From: a virus | IMG/VR virus record: IMGVR_UViG_3300005548_000487 | Span: 1-28,296 of that record | Length of the DNA stretch: 28,296 nucleotides | Reading direction: 5' to 3' (one strand) | In this document: positions 21,390 through 28,296 of the stretch, piece by piece | Position numbering within the stretch: position 1 is the stretch's first letter | How the letters are laid out: each line of letters begins with the position of its first letter | Position numbers and translations under genes: made by a program | Notes under the pieces: generated by a model | Seen by the model: the letters and a program-made list of their open reading frames with translations, nothing else | Told to the model about the DNA's origin: nothing | Databases searched by the model: none

Positions 21390-22487
21390 TCAGGCAGCGG
21401 CGTAGCCCTGCGCGTTGACATAGACCGAGCCGGTGCCCGATGCGGTCAGCGTCGCGAATTCCATCAGCGTGTTGGCGGTGCCCTTCAACGGGCAGGTGAA
21501 CTTGATCTCCGCGCCCACGAACGCGCCGCCGGTGTTGATCTTGCCGCGCCAGAGCACAGTGCCGGCCGCGCCGTCGCGGATCACGATCTCGGTCGCGGTG
21601 CCGAGCGTGTCGGCGAAGATCTGCAGGCCGGTCAAGTAATTGCGCAGGCCGGCGCCCGCCGCCGCCGCGATCGTCACCGCCGTGGTCGTGTTGGTGATGC
21701 CGCCCGCCGCCGCCGCATAGCTCCAGCGCGATCCGCTCAGCGCGAATTGCTGCATGAGCGTGCCGTTGACGTCGCCGCGCACGCGATCCCAGCTCGTGCC
21801 GTTATAGTTCATCGGATAGGTGCTGCTGTTGAGCGTCGTCGTGCTGTTCGATGCGCCGTCGGCGGGTGTCGCGGTCGTGGAGACCGCGCCGGTGCCGTCC
21901 GCCACCTTGAGCTGGACGTTGAGCGAGCCGCGCAGGCCGAGCTGGGCATCCCCGCGCTGGCCATCCGCCAGCGTCGGCGGTGTCGCATTATAGCGGCCGC
22001 CCACCTTGACCGGATTGCCCGCGTCGCTCGCGCCCGAGGCGGCGTTGCCACCCACATACAAACCATTGGTATCGCCGCGGGCGCGATCCCAGCTCGCGCC
22101 GTTATAATTCATCAGATAGGCGCTGCTGTTGAGCGTCGTCGTCGTGTTGGAGGAGGCGTCGGCCGGATTGGCGGTGCTGGAGATCGCAGCACTTCCGTCC
22201 GCCACCTTGAGCTGCACGTTGAGCGAGCCCCGCGCGCCGAGCTGCGCATCGCCGCGCGCGCCATCCGAAAGCGTCGGCGGGGTCACATTGTAGCGCCCGC
22301 CGACCTTGACCGGATTGCCGGCGTCGCTCGCGCCCGAAGCGGCGTTGCCGCCATTGACCTGGACGCCATTACTGGTGCCCGGCGTCGTCTGATCGATCTG
22401 GACGCTGCTGCTGGTGCCCCCGCTCGCGGTGCTGGTATCGAGATTATAGACCTCGCGGCCTGAGGTGTCGGTTCGGATTCCACTCAT
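21390..22487 (-). CDS. Virion decoration or head-fibre protein with an internal 100-residue duplication
   Basis: The 365-aa product has two copies of a module in exact 100-residue register (about residues 41-140 and 141-240). The shared phrase GGNAASGASDAGNPVKVGG begins each, followed by RYNxTPPTLxDGxRGDAQLG, RGSLNVQLKVADG and YxMNYNGxSWDRxRGD. The C-terminal 110 residues are a beta-sandwich-like domain (LTGLQIFADTLGTATEIVIR, VLWRGKINTGGAFVGAEI) similar to the C-terminus of the 244-aa protein at 2821-3555. Such proteins are usually displayed on the virion. The start overlaps the portal stop as ATGA. Placement between portal and scaffold, instead of with the tail genes, suggests a head fibre. 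Confidence 0.6.
   Translation of the reverse strand: MSGIRTDTSGREVYNLDTSTASGGTSSSVQIDQTTPGTSNGVQVNGGNAASGASDAGNPVKVGGRYNVTPPTLSDGARGDAQLGARGSLNVQLKVADGSAAISSTANPADASSNTTTTLNSSAYLMNYNGASWDRARGDTNGLYVGGNAASGASDAGNPVKVGGRYNATPPTLADGQRGDAQLGLRGSLNVQLKVADGTGAVSTTATPADGASNSTTTLNSSTYPMNYNGTSWDRVRGDVNGTLMQQFALSGSRWSYAAAAGGITNTTTAVTIAAAAGAGLRNYLTGLQIFADTLGTATEIVIRDGAAGTVLWRGKINTGGAFVGAEIKFTCPLKGTANTLMEFATLTASGTGSVYVNAQGYAAA
21768..22367 (-). repeat. Tandem 300-bp coding duplication
   Basis: Two 300-bp units (22367-22068 and 22067-21768) encode the repeated module of the preceding protein. Residues 47-66 and 147-166 are identical, and most differences elsewhere are conservative. Equal unit length without indels indicates a fairly recent in-frame duplication or strong selection for length. 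Confidence 0.85.
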
Positions 22488-24595
22488 TGGGGCCCCCTTG
22501 CTGCCTGGAGAATTGCGCTCACTGCCTGGTTGAGCTGGTCGACATTCTTGCTGAGCGCGGCGATCACGTCGGCCGCGGGCAGCACCTTGTCGCCCACTGC
22601 GACACCGCCGGTCTGCGCGAGGATCTCGGCCTGCGCGCGGCTGCGCTCGGTATCGGCGCGCATCGCATCGACCTGAAGCTTCTGCGCCTCGATCGATCGA
22701 TCGGCCTTGAGCCTGAGATTTTCGGCTTGCGCCGCCTGCAATTGCTGCGCGCCGTCCTGTAGCTGCCCCTGCAGCATTTTGAGCTTGGGATCATTGCCCG
22801 CAATCGCCTGCACCAGCGTATCGGCCATCGCGGTCGGCAGGCCGATATTCTCGATCACCACCGCCTGCGCCTCGGGCGGAAGCTGGATGCCGTTGTGCGA
22901 AAGGATCGCGAGCTTGCCGAGAATATCCTGCTGCTGGTTGGGCGAGCTTGGCGCTTCGTCGGCGATCACGTCGAACTTGACGCCGTCATCCTTGAAGGCC
23001 TTGGCGATCGTCGCCATCGCGACGAAGATCTCGCGTTTCTTGCCCTCACGCGCCTCGGCGATCTGGGCCTGCGCGGCCTGGAGCTGCTGTTGATATTGCG
23101 CCAGCGCCTGCGGATCGTTGGCCATCGGCTGCTGCGGCAGCACGAGCAGCGCCTGCGCGGGATCGAACGGATCGACGGTGACGCGCACCAATGTCTCGGG
23201 CGGCAGCGTCTTCATCAGCGCGAGCAGCGTGCGCCCCTGCTCCTCATGATAGAAGCGCTTGCTGTCGAACAGGCTCGCCTGCGTGCTCACCGCCGATTGC
23301 CGCCGCTGCATTTCGAGGCTCGCCGGCTGGTCGCGATCGGCCGAACCCAGCAGCTCAACGTTGATGCCGGAGACGCGGCTGATATTCTGCATGGTGAATT
23401 CGATCAGCATCACCGCGCCCTGCGGAAGCTGCGGCGCCTCGCGGTTGCGGATGCGGCCGTTGACGAGCGCGCCCTCGGTCACCTCGACATTCTTCTGCGG
23501 GTTGGACCAATCCTCCTCGGCCTTGCGCTGATCGGCGAAGGCGCCGCGCTCGTAGATCAGCCCGCCCTTGGCGTTGCTGGCGAGGATGTGGATGACGGTC
23601 GCCAGGAACTTGTTGAGAATGCGCTGCGGGTCCTTGAGCGCGCGGACGATGCCGTACCAGATCTTCTTCTTCTCGTCGCGCTTGGCGGTGATGAAGTTGT
23701 ACGCCCAGGCTTCGAGCGGATTGACTTCGAGCACGCCAGTCTGCCCAAGAAACGCCTGCTTATAGATCTTGCCGCCATCCTCGAAATCATACCATTCGAT
23801 TTCGACCATGCAGATCCGCTTCGGGCGATTGTTGTCGGGGATGCCCTCGCCCTCGCGCTGATGCTGCGAATAATCCTTGGGTTCGATGCCGGGGTCGTTG
23901 TCGGCAATGCCATAGGCCGCCCATTTCGCGTTGAGTTCGGCATAAGGCACGCCGGGGAACATATCCTCGGCCTCGTCGAGATCGAGCCAGACGACCCGGC
24001 CCGCATAGCGCCGGTCGGCGAGATTGCGCTTGGTGGCGTTGCGATCCCAGAAGGCGGTGCGCGGATCGCGCCGGTCGATCGCGATCATGTCGGGCTCGGG
24101 CTTGCGCGTCTCGGTGACGCCGATGCCGGTGATCGCGGCATCGGTGAAGGCGTCGGATTCTTCGCGCTCGGACTTGGCCTGATCGCGCACCCACATCGCG
24201 GCCGACGAAAGCAGCTCGTTCACCTTCGCGTCGCCCGCGGCGCGCGGCAGATATTTCACGTCCTGCCGGTTGTTGACCTCGAGCCCGGCGATCGCATCGA
24301 TATTGATCTGGACGAGGTTGAAGACCGGCGCAGGCCGCCCGTCCGCCTCGAAGATCGCCAGCTCCTCGCGCGACCATTGATAGCCATTGTAGAATTCATA
24401 GCTCTCGTCGGCCTCGCTGCGCCATTCCGCGAGATGATCGATGCTCGCCTTCGTCCAGCCCTTCAGCCGCCGGAACAGGCTGCCGTCGGGATCGGCGCCG
24501 ATTGCTTCGACCGTATCCTTGGTTGCATCGCCGGAGAGGATGTCATCTTCAATGTCGCCGGGGAAGATATCGTCAGCCATGTTCTTGCGCTTCAT
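22484..24595 (-). CDS. Portal protein, P22 gp1-like family
   Basis: The 703-aa product starts at the ATG 24595 that overlaps the upstream stop as ATGA (a second ATG at 24580 is possible). Early residues include WRSEADESYEFYNGYQWS and PAPVFNLVQINIDAIAGLEV, followed by DVKYLPRAAGD and a helical stem with VMLIEFTMQNISRVSGI and NVELLGS, all typical of P22-type portals. The C-terminal 150 residues form a long Gln/Ala/Asp-rich helical barrel-like segment (QGQLQDGAQQLQAAQAENLR). The dodecameric portal is the entry and exit channel for DNA and docks the terminase encoded just upstream. The longer frame to 24799 lies in the 84-aa gene and is rejected. Confidence 0.88.
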   Translation of the reverse strand: MKRKNMADDIFPGDIEDDILSGDATKDTVEAIGADPDGSLFRRLKGWTKASIDHLAEWRSEADESYEFYNGYQWSREELAIFEADGRPAPVFNLVQINIDAIAGLEVNNRQDVKYLPRAAGDAKVNELLSSAAMWVRDQAKSEREESDAFTDAAITGIGVTETRKPEPDMIAIDRRDPRTAFWDRNATKRNLADRRYAGRVVWLDLDEAEDMFPGVPYAELNAKWAAYGIADNDPGIEPKDYSQHQREGEGIPDNNRPKRICMVEIEWYDFEDGGKIYKQAFLGQTGVLEVNPLEAWAYNFITAKRDEKKKIWYGIVRALKDPQRILNKFLATVIHILASNAKGGLIYERGAFADQRKAEEDWSNPQKNVEVTEGALVNGRIRNREAPQLPQGAVMLIEFTMQNISRVSGINVELLGSADRDQPASLEMQRRQSAVSTQASLFDSKRFYHEEQGRTLLALMKTLPPETLVRVTVDPFDPAQALLVLPQQPMANDPQALAQYQQQLQAAQAQIAEAREGKKREIFVAMATIAKAFKDDGVKFDVIADEAPSSPNQQQDILGKLAILSHNGIQLPPEAQAVVIENIGLPTAMADTLVQAIAGNDPKLKMLQGQLQDGAQQLQAAQAENLRLKADRSIEAQKLQVDAMRADTERSRAQAEILAQTGGVAVGDKVLPAADVIAALSKNVDQLNQAVSAILQAARGPQ

Positions 24596-24846
24596 TGCCA
24601 CCAGCTCCCCACCGCATCGCGGATCATCTGCGCGAGCGCGGTCTGCGGCGCCTCGTCGCCGAGATCGCGGCGTACGTCGTGGATCAGCCGCCCCTGGCGA
24701 TCGCGCGCCGCCAGCGAGAAGCGAAAATCGCCCAGCGTCTCGGCGCGCAGGATCAGGGTGGTGCCGTGATCGGCACACGCCTTTCTGAGCTGGTTCCATT
24801 CGGCCCGCGCCGCACTCTCGTCGATCATGTCTATCCTGTCTGTCAT
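24592..24846 (-). CDS. Small hypothetical protein between terminase and portal, 84 aa
   Basis: The ATG at 24846 overlaps the terminase stop as ATGA, and the stop overlaps the portal start in the same way, so the gene is coupled on both sides. The product is soluble, with an N-terminal helix (ESAARAEWNQLRKACADHG), strands around TTLILRAETLGDFRFSLAAR and a C-terminal helix ending in Trp-Trp-Gln. No family was recognised. In related podoviruses small proteins at this place are sometimes packaging accessory factors, which is only positional inference. Confidence 0.6.
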   Translation of the reverse strand: MTDRIDMIDESAARAEWNQLRKACADHGTTLILRAETLGDFRFSLAARDRQGRLIHDVRRDLGDEAPQTALAQMIRDAVGSWWQ

Positions 24847-26315
24847 GCTGCCCAACTTGCGTTTCCTGTCATCTGCATGCGGCGGCGCGCGCGCTCGTAG
24901 CGATCGGCCTCGCGCGCGATCGAGACGGGGCTGACCGCGAAGGTCGCCACGAACGCGTCGGCGAGGTCGGGCGAGCGGCCCAGCCTGTCCTTGGTTTCGT
25001 CCTTGCTTTCGAGCTTGATCAGACCGTTCGAGGTGTAGCCGTAGAGAATGTCGGCCAGTTCGGCGGTCAGCGCCTCGTCATCGATATGGACGTCGCGCCC
25101 CTCGAACCACATCCGCGCCTTCCAGAAGAGTTCGTCGCGCAGCCGATGATATTTGCCGTCGACGCTCGGCCGCTCGGAGACGTTGAGCATCGTCACCGGC
25201 AGCCCCAGCTCGCGCATCCGGTCCGCCACGCCCGATCCGATCCCGATCGTATCGACCACGATCGCCGAGGGCAGCTCGCCCTGCGGCGTATCCTCGTAGA
25301 GCGCGAGCACGCGGCCGGCAGTCTGCATCGTATCGAGCCCGCGCCACGCCGTCACCGGCTCCATCAGCACGCGCCCGCGCCGCTTCGCCAAGGCCGTCCG
25401 GTCATCGCCGAAGCGCGCCGGATCGAGGCCCCAGATCGGCCGCACCGCTTCGATCGTCGCCTTGGCTACCGGGCGGCGACGCGCCTCCTCCATCAGCGCG
25501 AGCGGGATCAGCGTGTTGCTGTCGACCTCGGGAAATTCGCCGAGCACATGCACCTTCACATGATCGGAGGAGAGGCCCCAATCGTCGATCATGTCCTGGA
25601 TCTGCTTCTGGTTGGCGGCCTTGGCGCGGCGCGTATCGACCGTCATCGTCAGCCAGCGGTGGCGAAAGCGCGTGAAGATCTGATAGAAATAGCTCGCCTT
25701 GTGGATCGGGTTGCCGAACGCGAAGACGAAGCTGTCGGGATCGGTGTTGGTCGCCTCGGCCACCGCGAAGATGCTTTCGGGCACGCCCGAGCCCTCGTCG
25801 ATGATCGTGCACTGGCCGCGCCCGCCATTGTGCAGCCCGCCGAACGCATCGGGGCGATGCTCGCTCCATTTCTGCGCGACCACCTTCCAGGTGTCGGGCT
25901 GCTCGACATGGACGAACTTACCCGAAGTCCATTCGAACCAATGCTTGTTGAGCGCGCGGCCATGCCACAGCGCCAGTTCGCGCCAGGTCTTGCCGTCGAG
26001 CTGGTCGCCGGTGTTCGCCGTCACCACGCCCGAGAAATTGGGCCGCGTCGACATGAAGAACAGGATCAGCCAGGCGATCACCGCCGATTTGCCCGGCCCG
26101 CGCCCCGATTTCACCGCCATCTTGATGACGTCGCCGGCCGCGCGCGTCCGGATCGCCTCGCCCAGCACGGCCAGATATTCGGCCTGCCACGCGTCCGGCC
26201 CCTCCCACCCGGCGAGATCGCCCTCGCCCCAATCGAAGATATAGCGCACGAAACCGAGCGGATCGGCATAAAGCCGCGCCATATCCTCCGCGAGCATGCG
26301 ATCGCTCTCCCTCAC
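24843..26315 (-). CDS. terL: Terminase large subunit
   Basis: The ATPase-nuclease packaging motor. In the 490-aa form starting at GTG 26315 the Walker A-like motif is KSGRGPGKS (residues 69-77) and Walker B is CTIIDE (169-174), with the GNP motif (201-203) of the coupling region. The C-terminal RNase H-like nuclease domain shows GLDPARFGDD and IVVDTIGIGSG with acidic metal ligands, and SPDLADAFVATFA close to the end. GTG 26315 overlaps the upstream small frame's stop as GTGA and has GAGG seven bases upstream; ATG 26297 (GGGAG nearby) is an equally reasonable start. The open frame to 26465 lacks support. No small subunit is recognised next to it. Confidence 0.93.
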   Translation of the reverse strand: MRESDRMLAEDMARLYADPLGFVRYIFDWGEGDLAGWEGPDAWQAEYLAVLGEAIRTRAAGDVIKMAVKSGRGPGKSAVIAWLILFFMSTRPNFSGVVTANTGDQLDGKTWRELALWHGRALNKHWFEWTSGKFVHVEQPDTWKVVAQKWSEHRPDAFGGLHNGGRGQCTIIDEGSGVPESIFAVAEATNTDPDSFVFAFGNPIHKASYFYQIFTRFRHRWLTMTVDTRRAKAANQKQIQDMIDDWGLSSDHVKVHVLGEFPEVDSNTLIPLALMEEARRRPVAKATIEAVRPIWGLDPARFGDDRTALAKRRGRVLMEPVTAWRGLDTMQTAGRVLALYEDTPQGELPSAIVVDTIGIGSGVADRMRELGLPVTMLNVSERPSVDGKYHRLRDELFWKARMWFEGRDVHIDDEALTAELADILYGYTSNGLIKLESKDETKDRLGRSPDLADAFVATFAVSPVSIAREADRYERARRRMQMTGNASWAA

Positions 26316-26446
26316 CGGGATGCCTCGCGAGCGGGATGGAGGGCGCCGATGCACACCGCGCCAGCGACACGGCCGCAGCCCACGCAGTACGTTGGCGCGC
26401 CAAGCAGCCCGCCGGAGAAGATCAGGATCAAAAGAAGCGCCAGCAT
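26312..26446 (-). CDS. Possible small membrane peptide upstream of the terminase, 44 aa
   Basis: A frame beginning MLALLLILIFSGGLLGAPTY has one clear hydrophobic segment, followed by Cys-rich residues (CVGCGRVAGAVC) and a short charged end. Its TGA overlaps the terminase GTG as GTGA, like the junctions elsewhere in the operon. An alternative ATG at 26458 would add four residues. It is too short for statistical support, and the ribosome binding site is weak, so the call rests on the coupling pattern and the membrane-like N-terminus. Confidence 0.4.
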   Translation of the reverse strand: MLALLLILIFSGGLLGAPTYCVGCGRVAGAVCIGALHPAREASR

Positions 26447-26465
26447 GAGGCACCCCATTAATCAC

Positions 26466-26608
26466 AGATTATGAGTCTCAGGGAGTGTACATTAATTGGG
26501 GGGCGGGGATTATTGTTTTGGCCGGAGGCACGTTAGATTTTAGACAGTGTACGGCAAGGTCGGCACGGAATGCGGGCGTTAAGCGAAGACTGATCAAAGG
26601 AATTAAAA
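26466..26608. promoter_or_regulatory. Divergent intergenic region, probable promoter for the structural operon
   Basis: This A/T-richer gap lies between the leftward terminase operon and the rightward 156-aa gene. It carries two direct copies of AGTGTAC (26484-26490 and 26546-26552), a G-rich run (26498-26508) and A/T-rich patches. It is the obvious place for promoters driving both sides, but I could not identify convincing -35/-10 pairs. Confidence 0.35.
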
Positions 26609-27079
26609 ATGGCTGCCAAGCCGGGCGATTGGAAATGTCTACCTTTTGACGAAATGAGGGGGCTCCCTTATCATGCAAGCTTCTCGCCCGATCAATATGA
26701 GAAGATCAGTCGAGGTGTCGTTCCGCAGGCAATGGAAGATAAATGGTTTATTTACTTGGACGACGAAGTCCTTTGTTTTCACCGAAGCTGGACCGGGCAG
26801 CCAGTATATCGCATAAAATTCCAAGAGGTAGATGGTCGGCACACCGTCACCGAAGCGCTTTGCTCGAGAGCGATATTAGAAACAAGCGACGCGCACTATC
26901 AGTCAGAACTTCTCGACTTCCTGATTCGCAACTTGATGCTCGGCGAATCAAGACCGTTCCCGAAACCAGAAGGCACGTCGGAGCCGCTCCCCGGCGTCTA
27001 TCAACATGCTGTTTCAGGAACTGGATACAAGGAGAGGATAGTGCCGCGCAAACGGTGGTGGCAATTTTGGAGCAAATGA
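26609..27079 (+). CDS. Hypothetical protein, 156 aa
   Basis: The ATG at 26609 follows AAAGGAA. The product is soluble, rich in aromatic residues and charge, with the phrases EDKWFIYLDDEVLCFHRSWTG and PVYRIKFQEVDGRHTVTEAL in a pattern found in uncharacterised bacterial proteins predicted to have a beta-rich fold. The C-terminus is basic (PRKRWWQFWSK). It carries no signal peptide. Divergent transcription from the terminase operon and base composition unlike the GC-rich structural genes suggest an accessory gene. It is not a RelE/HigB-type toxin by motif, although an orphan HigA-like antitoxin follows it. Confidence 0.6.
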   Translation: MAAKPGDWKCLPFDEMRGLPYHASFSPDQYEKISRGVVPQAMEDKWFIYLDDEVLCFHRSWTGQPVYRIKFQEVDGRHTVTEALCSRAILETSDAHYQSELLDFLIRNLMLGESRPFPKPEGTSEPLPGVYQHAVSGTGYKERIVPRKRWWQFWSK

Positions 27080-27125
27080 AACGGAGGCTGAAACTGTAAT
27101 CGTCATGAGCTTGGAGGCTGGTAAC

Positions 27126-27425
27126 ATGACACTCAAAACCAAACCATTTGACGCGGCGAAATATTTCGACACGCCTGCCGCACAGGCTGAGCTTCTCAAC
27201 GATGCTCTCGCCGAGGGCGATGCCAGCTATATCGCAAACGCCATCGGCATCATTGCGCGTGCGCGCGGCATGTCTCAACTTGCCAAGGATGCCGGCCTTA
27301 ACCGGCAGGCTCTCTATCAGGCTCTCCGCGAAGGCGGAAACCCGACGCTGGATACAGTGTTGAAGGTGCTGAAGGCTCTCGGCATCGAACTCCAGGCGAG
27401 GGAGCGAGATCTGGAGCCAGCGTGA
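27126..27425 (+). CDS. HigA-like antitoxin (addiction-module antidote), partner toxin not found
   Basis: The 99-aa product starts at ATG 27126 with GGAGG about nine bases upstream. It has the COG3636-type pattern: KPFDAAKYFDTPAAQAELL, the phrase AIGIIARARGMSQLAKDAGL, and a helix-turn-helix of the Xre type (LNRQALYQALREGGNPTLDT) followed by LKVLKALGIEL. Such proteins normally repress their own operon and neutralise a RelE/HigB toxin encoded immediately upstream. No toxin-like motif is visible upstream; that gene encodes an unrelated 156-aa protein. The stop codon coincides with the start of a decayed terminase fragment, indicating a recombination junction. Confidence 0.8.
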   Translation: MTLKTKPFDAAKYFDTPAAQAELLNDALAEGDASYIANAIGIIARARGMSQLAKDAGLNRQALYQALREGGNPTLDTVLKVLKALGIELQARERDLEPA

Positions 27426-27489
27426 TGACGTCGCCGGTTGCGCGCGTGCGGATCGTCTCGCCCAGCGTCGCCAGATATTCGGTCTACCA
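27423..27489 (-). pseudogene. Decayed terminase large-subunit fragment
   Basis: Positions 27423-27489 match 26123-26189 of the terminase gene at exactly +1300 bases, with nine mismatches in 67 (about 87 percent identity by eye). On the minus strand the fragment reads W*TEYLATLGETIRTRATGDVI against WQAEYLAVLGEAIRTRAAGDVI, with TAG replacing the CAG (Gln) codon. Similarity stops abruptly on both sides. The divergence means it is not a fresh duplication but a piece of a second, related terminase gene. Confidence 0.72.
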
Positions 27490-27523
27490 GGCTCCATGAC
27501 TGCGCGCTGTCCGAAGCCACTAT

Positions 27524-27868
27524 TCATAGAAGATAAAATTGGCGCCCGCTAAATCGACAGCGATGATCGACGTGCACGAGAATATATGAAGGTACCGAGG
27601 TCAGGTAGCCAAGTTGGTAAGTCTGCCCGGTGGTTCGCGCGAACGTCAGGGTACCATCGCCTGCTGATTTGAACAAATATACATGGCGAGACTGCACACT
27701 CGCTATTGGTTCAAAATCACGCCCATAGGAGATCGCGCGTTTAAGCGAGGGGCATTCCGAGCGCACATAAACGAAGTTCGGGCTAAGCAAGGCTAGCGAT
27801 GCTAGACCCATGATTGCAGTCGCCAATGCGACTACGCCGACGATAACCACCTTCCTGAGCATCAGCAT
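27524..27868 (-). CDS. Hypothetical membrane-anchored protein, 114 aa
   Basis: The product starts with a strong hydrophobic helix (MLMLRKVVIVGVVALATAIM, then GLASLALLSPN) that could be a signal anchor, followed by a soluble region with two Cys (SECPSLKRAISY and HVDHRCRFSG). It lies between the terminase relic and the next leftward gene. No family was recognised. The frame has no clear ribosome binding site, and only its length and hydrophobic start support it. Confidence 0.4.
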   Translation of the reverse strand: MLMLRKVVIVGVVALATAIMGLASLALLSPNFVYVRSECPSLKRAISYGRDFEPIASVQSRHVYLFKSAGDGTLTFARTTGQTYQLGYLTSVPSYILVHVDHRCRFSGRQFYLL

Positions 27869-27930
27869 CGGATACGTGACGACGGTCTGTCAGCCAATGT
27901 CGCCGTTTCCGGGAGCCGCCGTCCATGCAT

Positions 27931-28296
27931 TCAGAAACGCCATGGCTCGTCCGGCTTCGGTTTCAAAAGCCTGCCGTCAATCTGTATGGTCTTTAGCAAG
28001 CCGGCATTGAAATCGCCGGTGCACACGAGACGAAAGCGCATCGCTGGCTTTTTCACGACGACCTCGCCGTAATCGATCACGAAATTTCCAGTGGAGACGA
28101 AGCGAAACGAGGGCAAAGGGATCGCGTCATCGCCCGATGCCATATGATCCGCTTCGTTGCGATCGACAGGCTCGCCAGAAGCGTCAAGCTCCAAGAGCCC
28201 CTGCTCGGCCAAGGCACGTGACAGGCAGGCGGTCTCCGCCAGCCACCGCTTCGTTTCGACCGGCGACTGATTGCACGAGACGAGCGCGTTGAGCAT
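27931..28296 (-). CDS. Hypothetical protein at the window edge, 121 aa or longer
   Basis: The open frame begins with an ATG exactly at the window edge (28296), so the real start may lie further right. Visible segments are CNQSPVETKRWLAETACLSR, an acidic stretch (DASGEPVDRNEADHM) and a C-terminal beta-rich half (FRFVSTGNFVIDYGEVVVKK, FRLVCTGDFNAGLL). No family was recognised. It is followed by 62 bases with no gene and then the membrane-anchored protein in the same direction, so the two may be co-transcribed. Confidence 0.45.
   Translation of the reverse strand: MLNALVSCNQSPVETKRWLAETACLSRALAEQGLLELDASGEPVDRNEADHMASGDDAIPLPSFRFVSTGNFVIDYGEVVVKKPAMRFRLVCTGDFNAGLLKTIQIDGRLLKPKPDEPWRF

Noticed and set aside
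22895-24769. Long plus-strand open frame of 624 codons antisense to the portal gene
   Set aside because: It is a shadow frame common in GC-rich DNA: composition is Arg/Leu/Asp-rich without domains, and the opposite strand encodes a clear portal protein.
25086-26474. Plus-strand open frame of 462 codons antisense to the terminase
   Set aside because: No ribosome binding site or recognisable motif; the terminase on the other strand has Walker and nuclease motifs.
26484-26552. Two AGTGTAC direct repeats considered as a cos or pac site or operator
   Set aside because: Only two 7-base copies without symmetry or flanking similarity; noted in the intergenic feature but not strong enough to name.

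Overview
The window looks like the late (virion) module of a podovirus-type prophage or temperate phage in a high-GC alphaproteobacterium, most likely a sphingomonad. The basis is the GC-rich codon use with many GTG starts, the gene order, an N4-gp56-type capsid together with a P22-type portal, and an intergenic palindromic element resembling those common in sphingomonad genomes. The host assignment is inference. No integrase, repressor, replication gene, tRNA or att site was recognised, so the ends of the element lie outside the window or are not visible.

The structural operon is read right to left on the minus strand, from about 26.45 kb to position 1. Most neighbours overlap by 1-4 bases (ATGA, GTGA or TAATG junctions), which suggests translational coupling. 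In transcription order it holds: a possible 44-aa membrane peptide; terminase large subunit; an 84-aa protein; portal; a 365-aa protein with a 100-residue tandem duplication; scaffold; [cargo island]; major capsid protein; a 131-aa decoration-like protein; a 94-aa protein; a head-tail adaptor split into two genes; tail nozzle; a 49-aa protein; a GNAT-like protein; three ejection/internal-virion candidates (431, 258 and 798 aa); a tail fibre; lysis genes (XhlA-like protein, endolysin, holin, Rz with Rz1 nested inside it); two surface proteins; and a beta-helix tailspike interrupted by a frameshift at a G7 tract.

The scaffold and capsid genes are separated by about 4.5 kb of accessory DNA (16.04-20.50 kb) carrying genes on both strands: two small exported proteins, a YoeB-type toxin whose YefM-type antitoxin survives only as its toxin-binding C-terminus, a secreted protein followed by a lipoprotein, and a DUF3800 protein. 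This looks like a moron or lysogenic-conversion island placed inside the head operon.

Right of the terminase (26.47-28.30 kb) are a 156-aa protein of unknown role, an orphan HigA-like antitoxin whose stop codon abuts a 67-bp decayed fragment of another terminase gene, and two short hypothetical genes. This side appears to be a recombination junction.

The strongest candidates for something undescribed are the adaptor split by a (TP)9-linked cadherin-like domain, with the second half carrying its own ribosome binding site; the 33-aa mini-antitoxin; and the possibly phase-variable tailspike.
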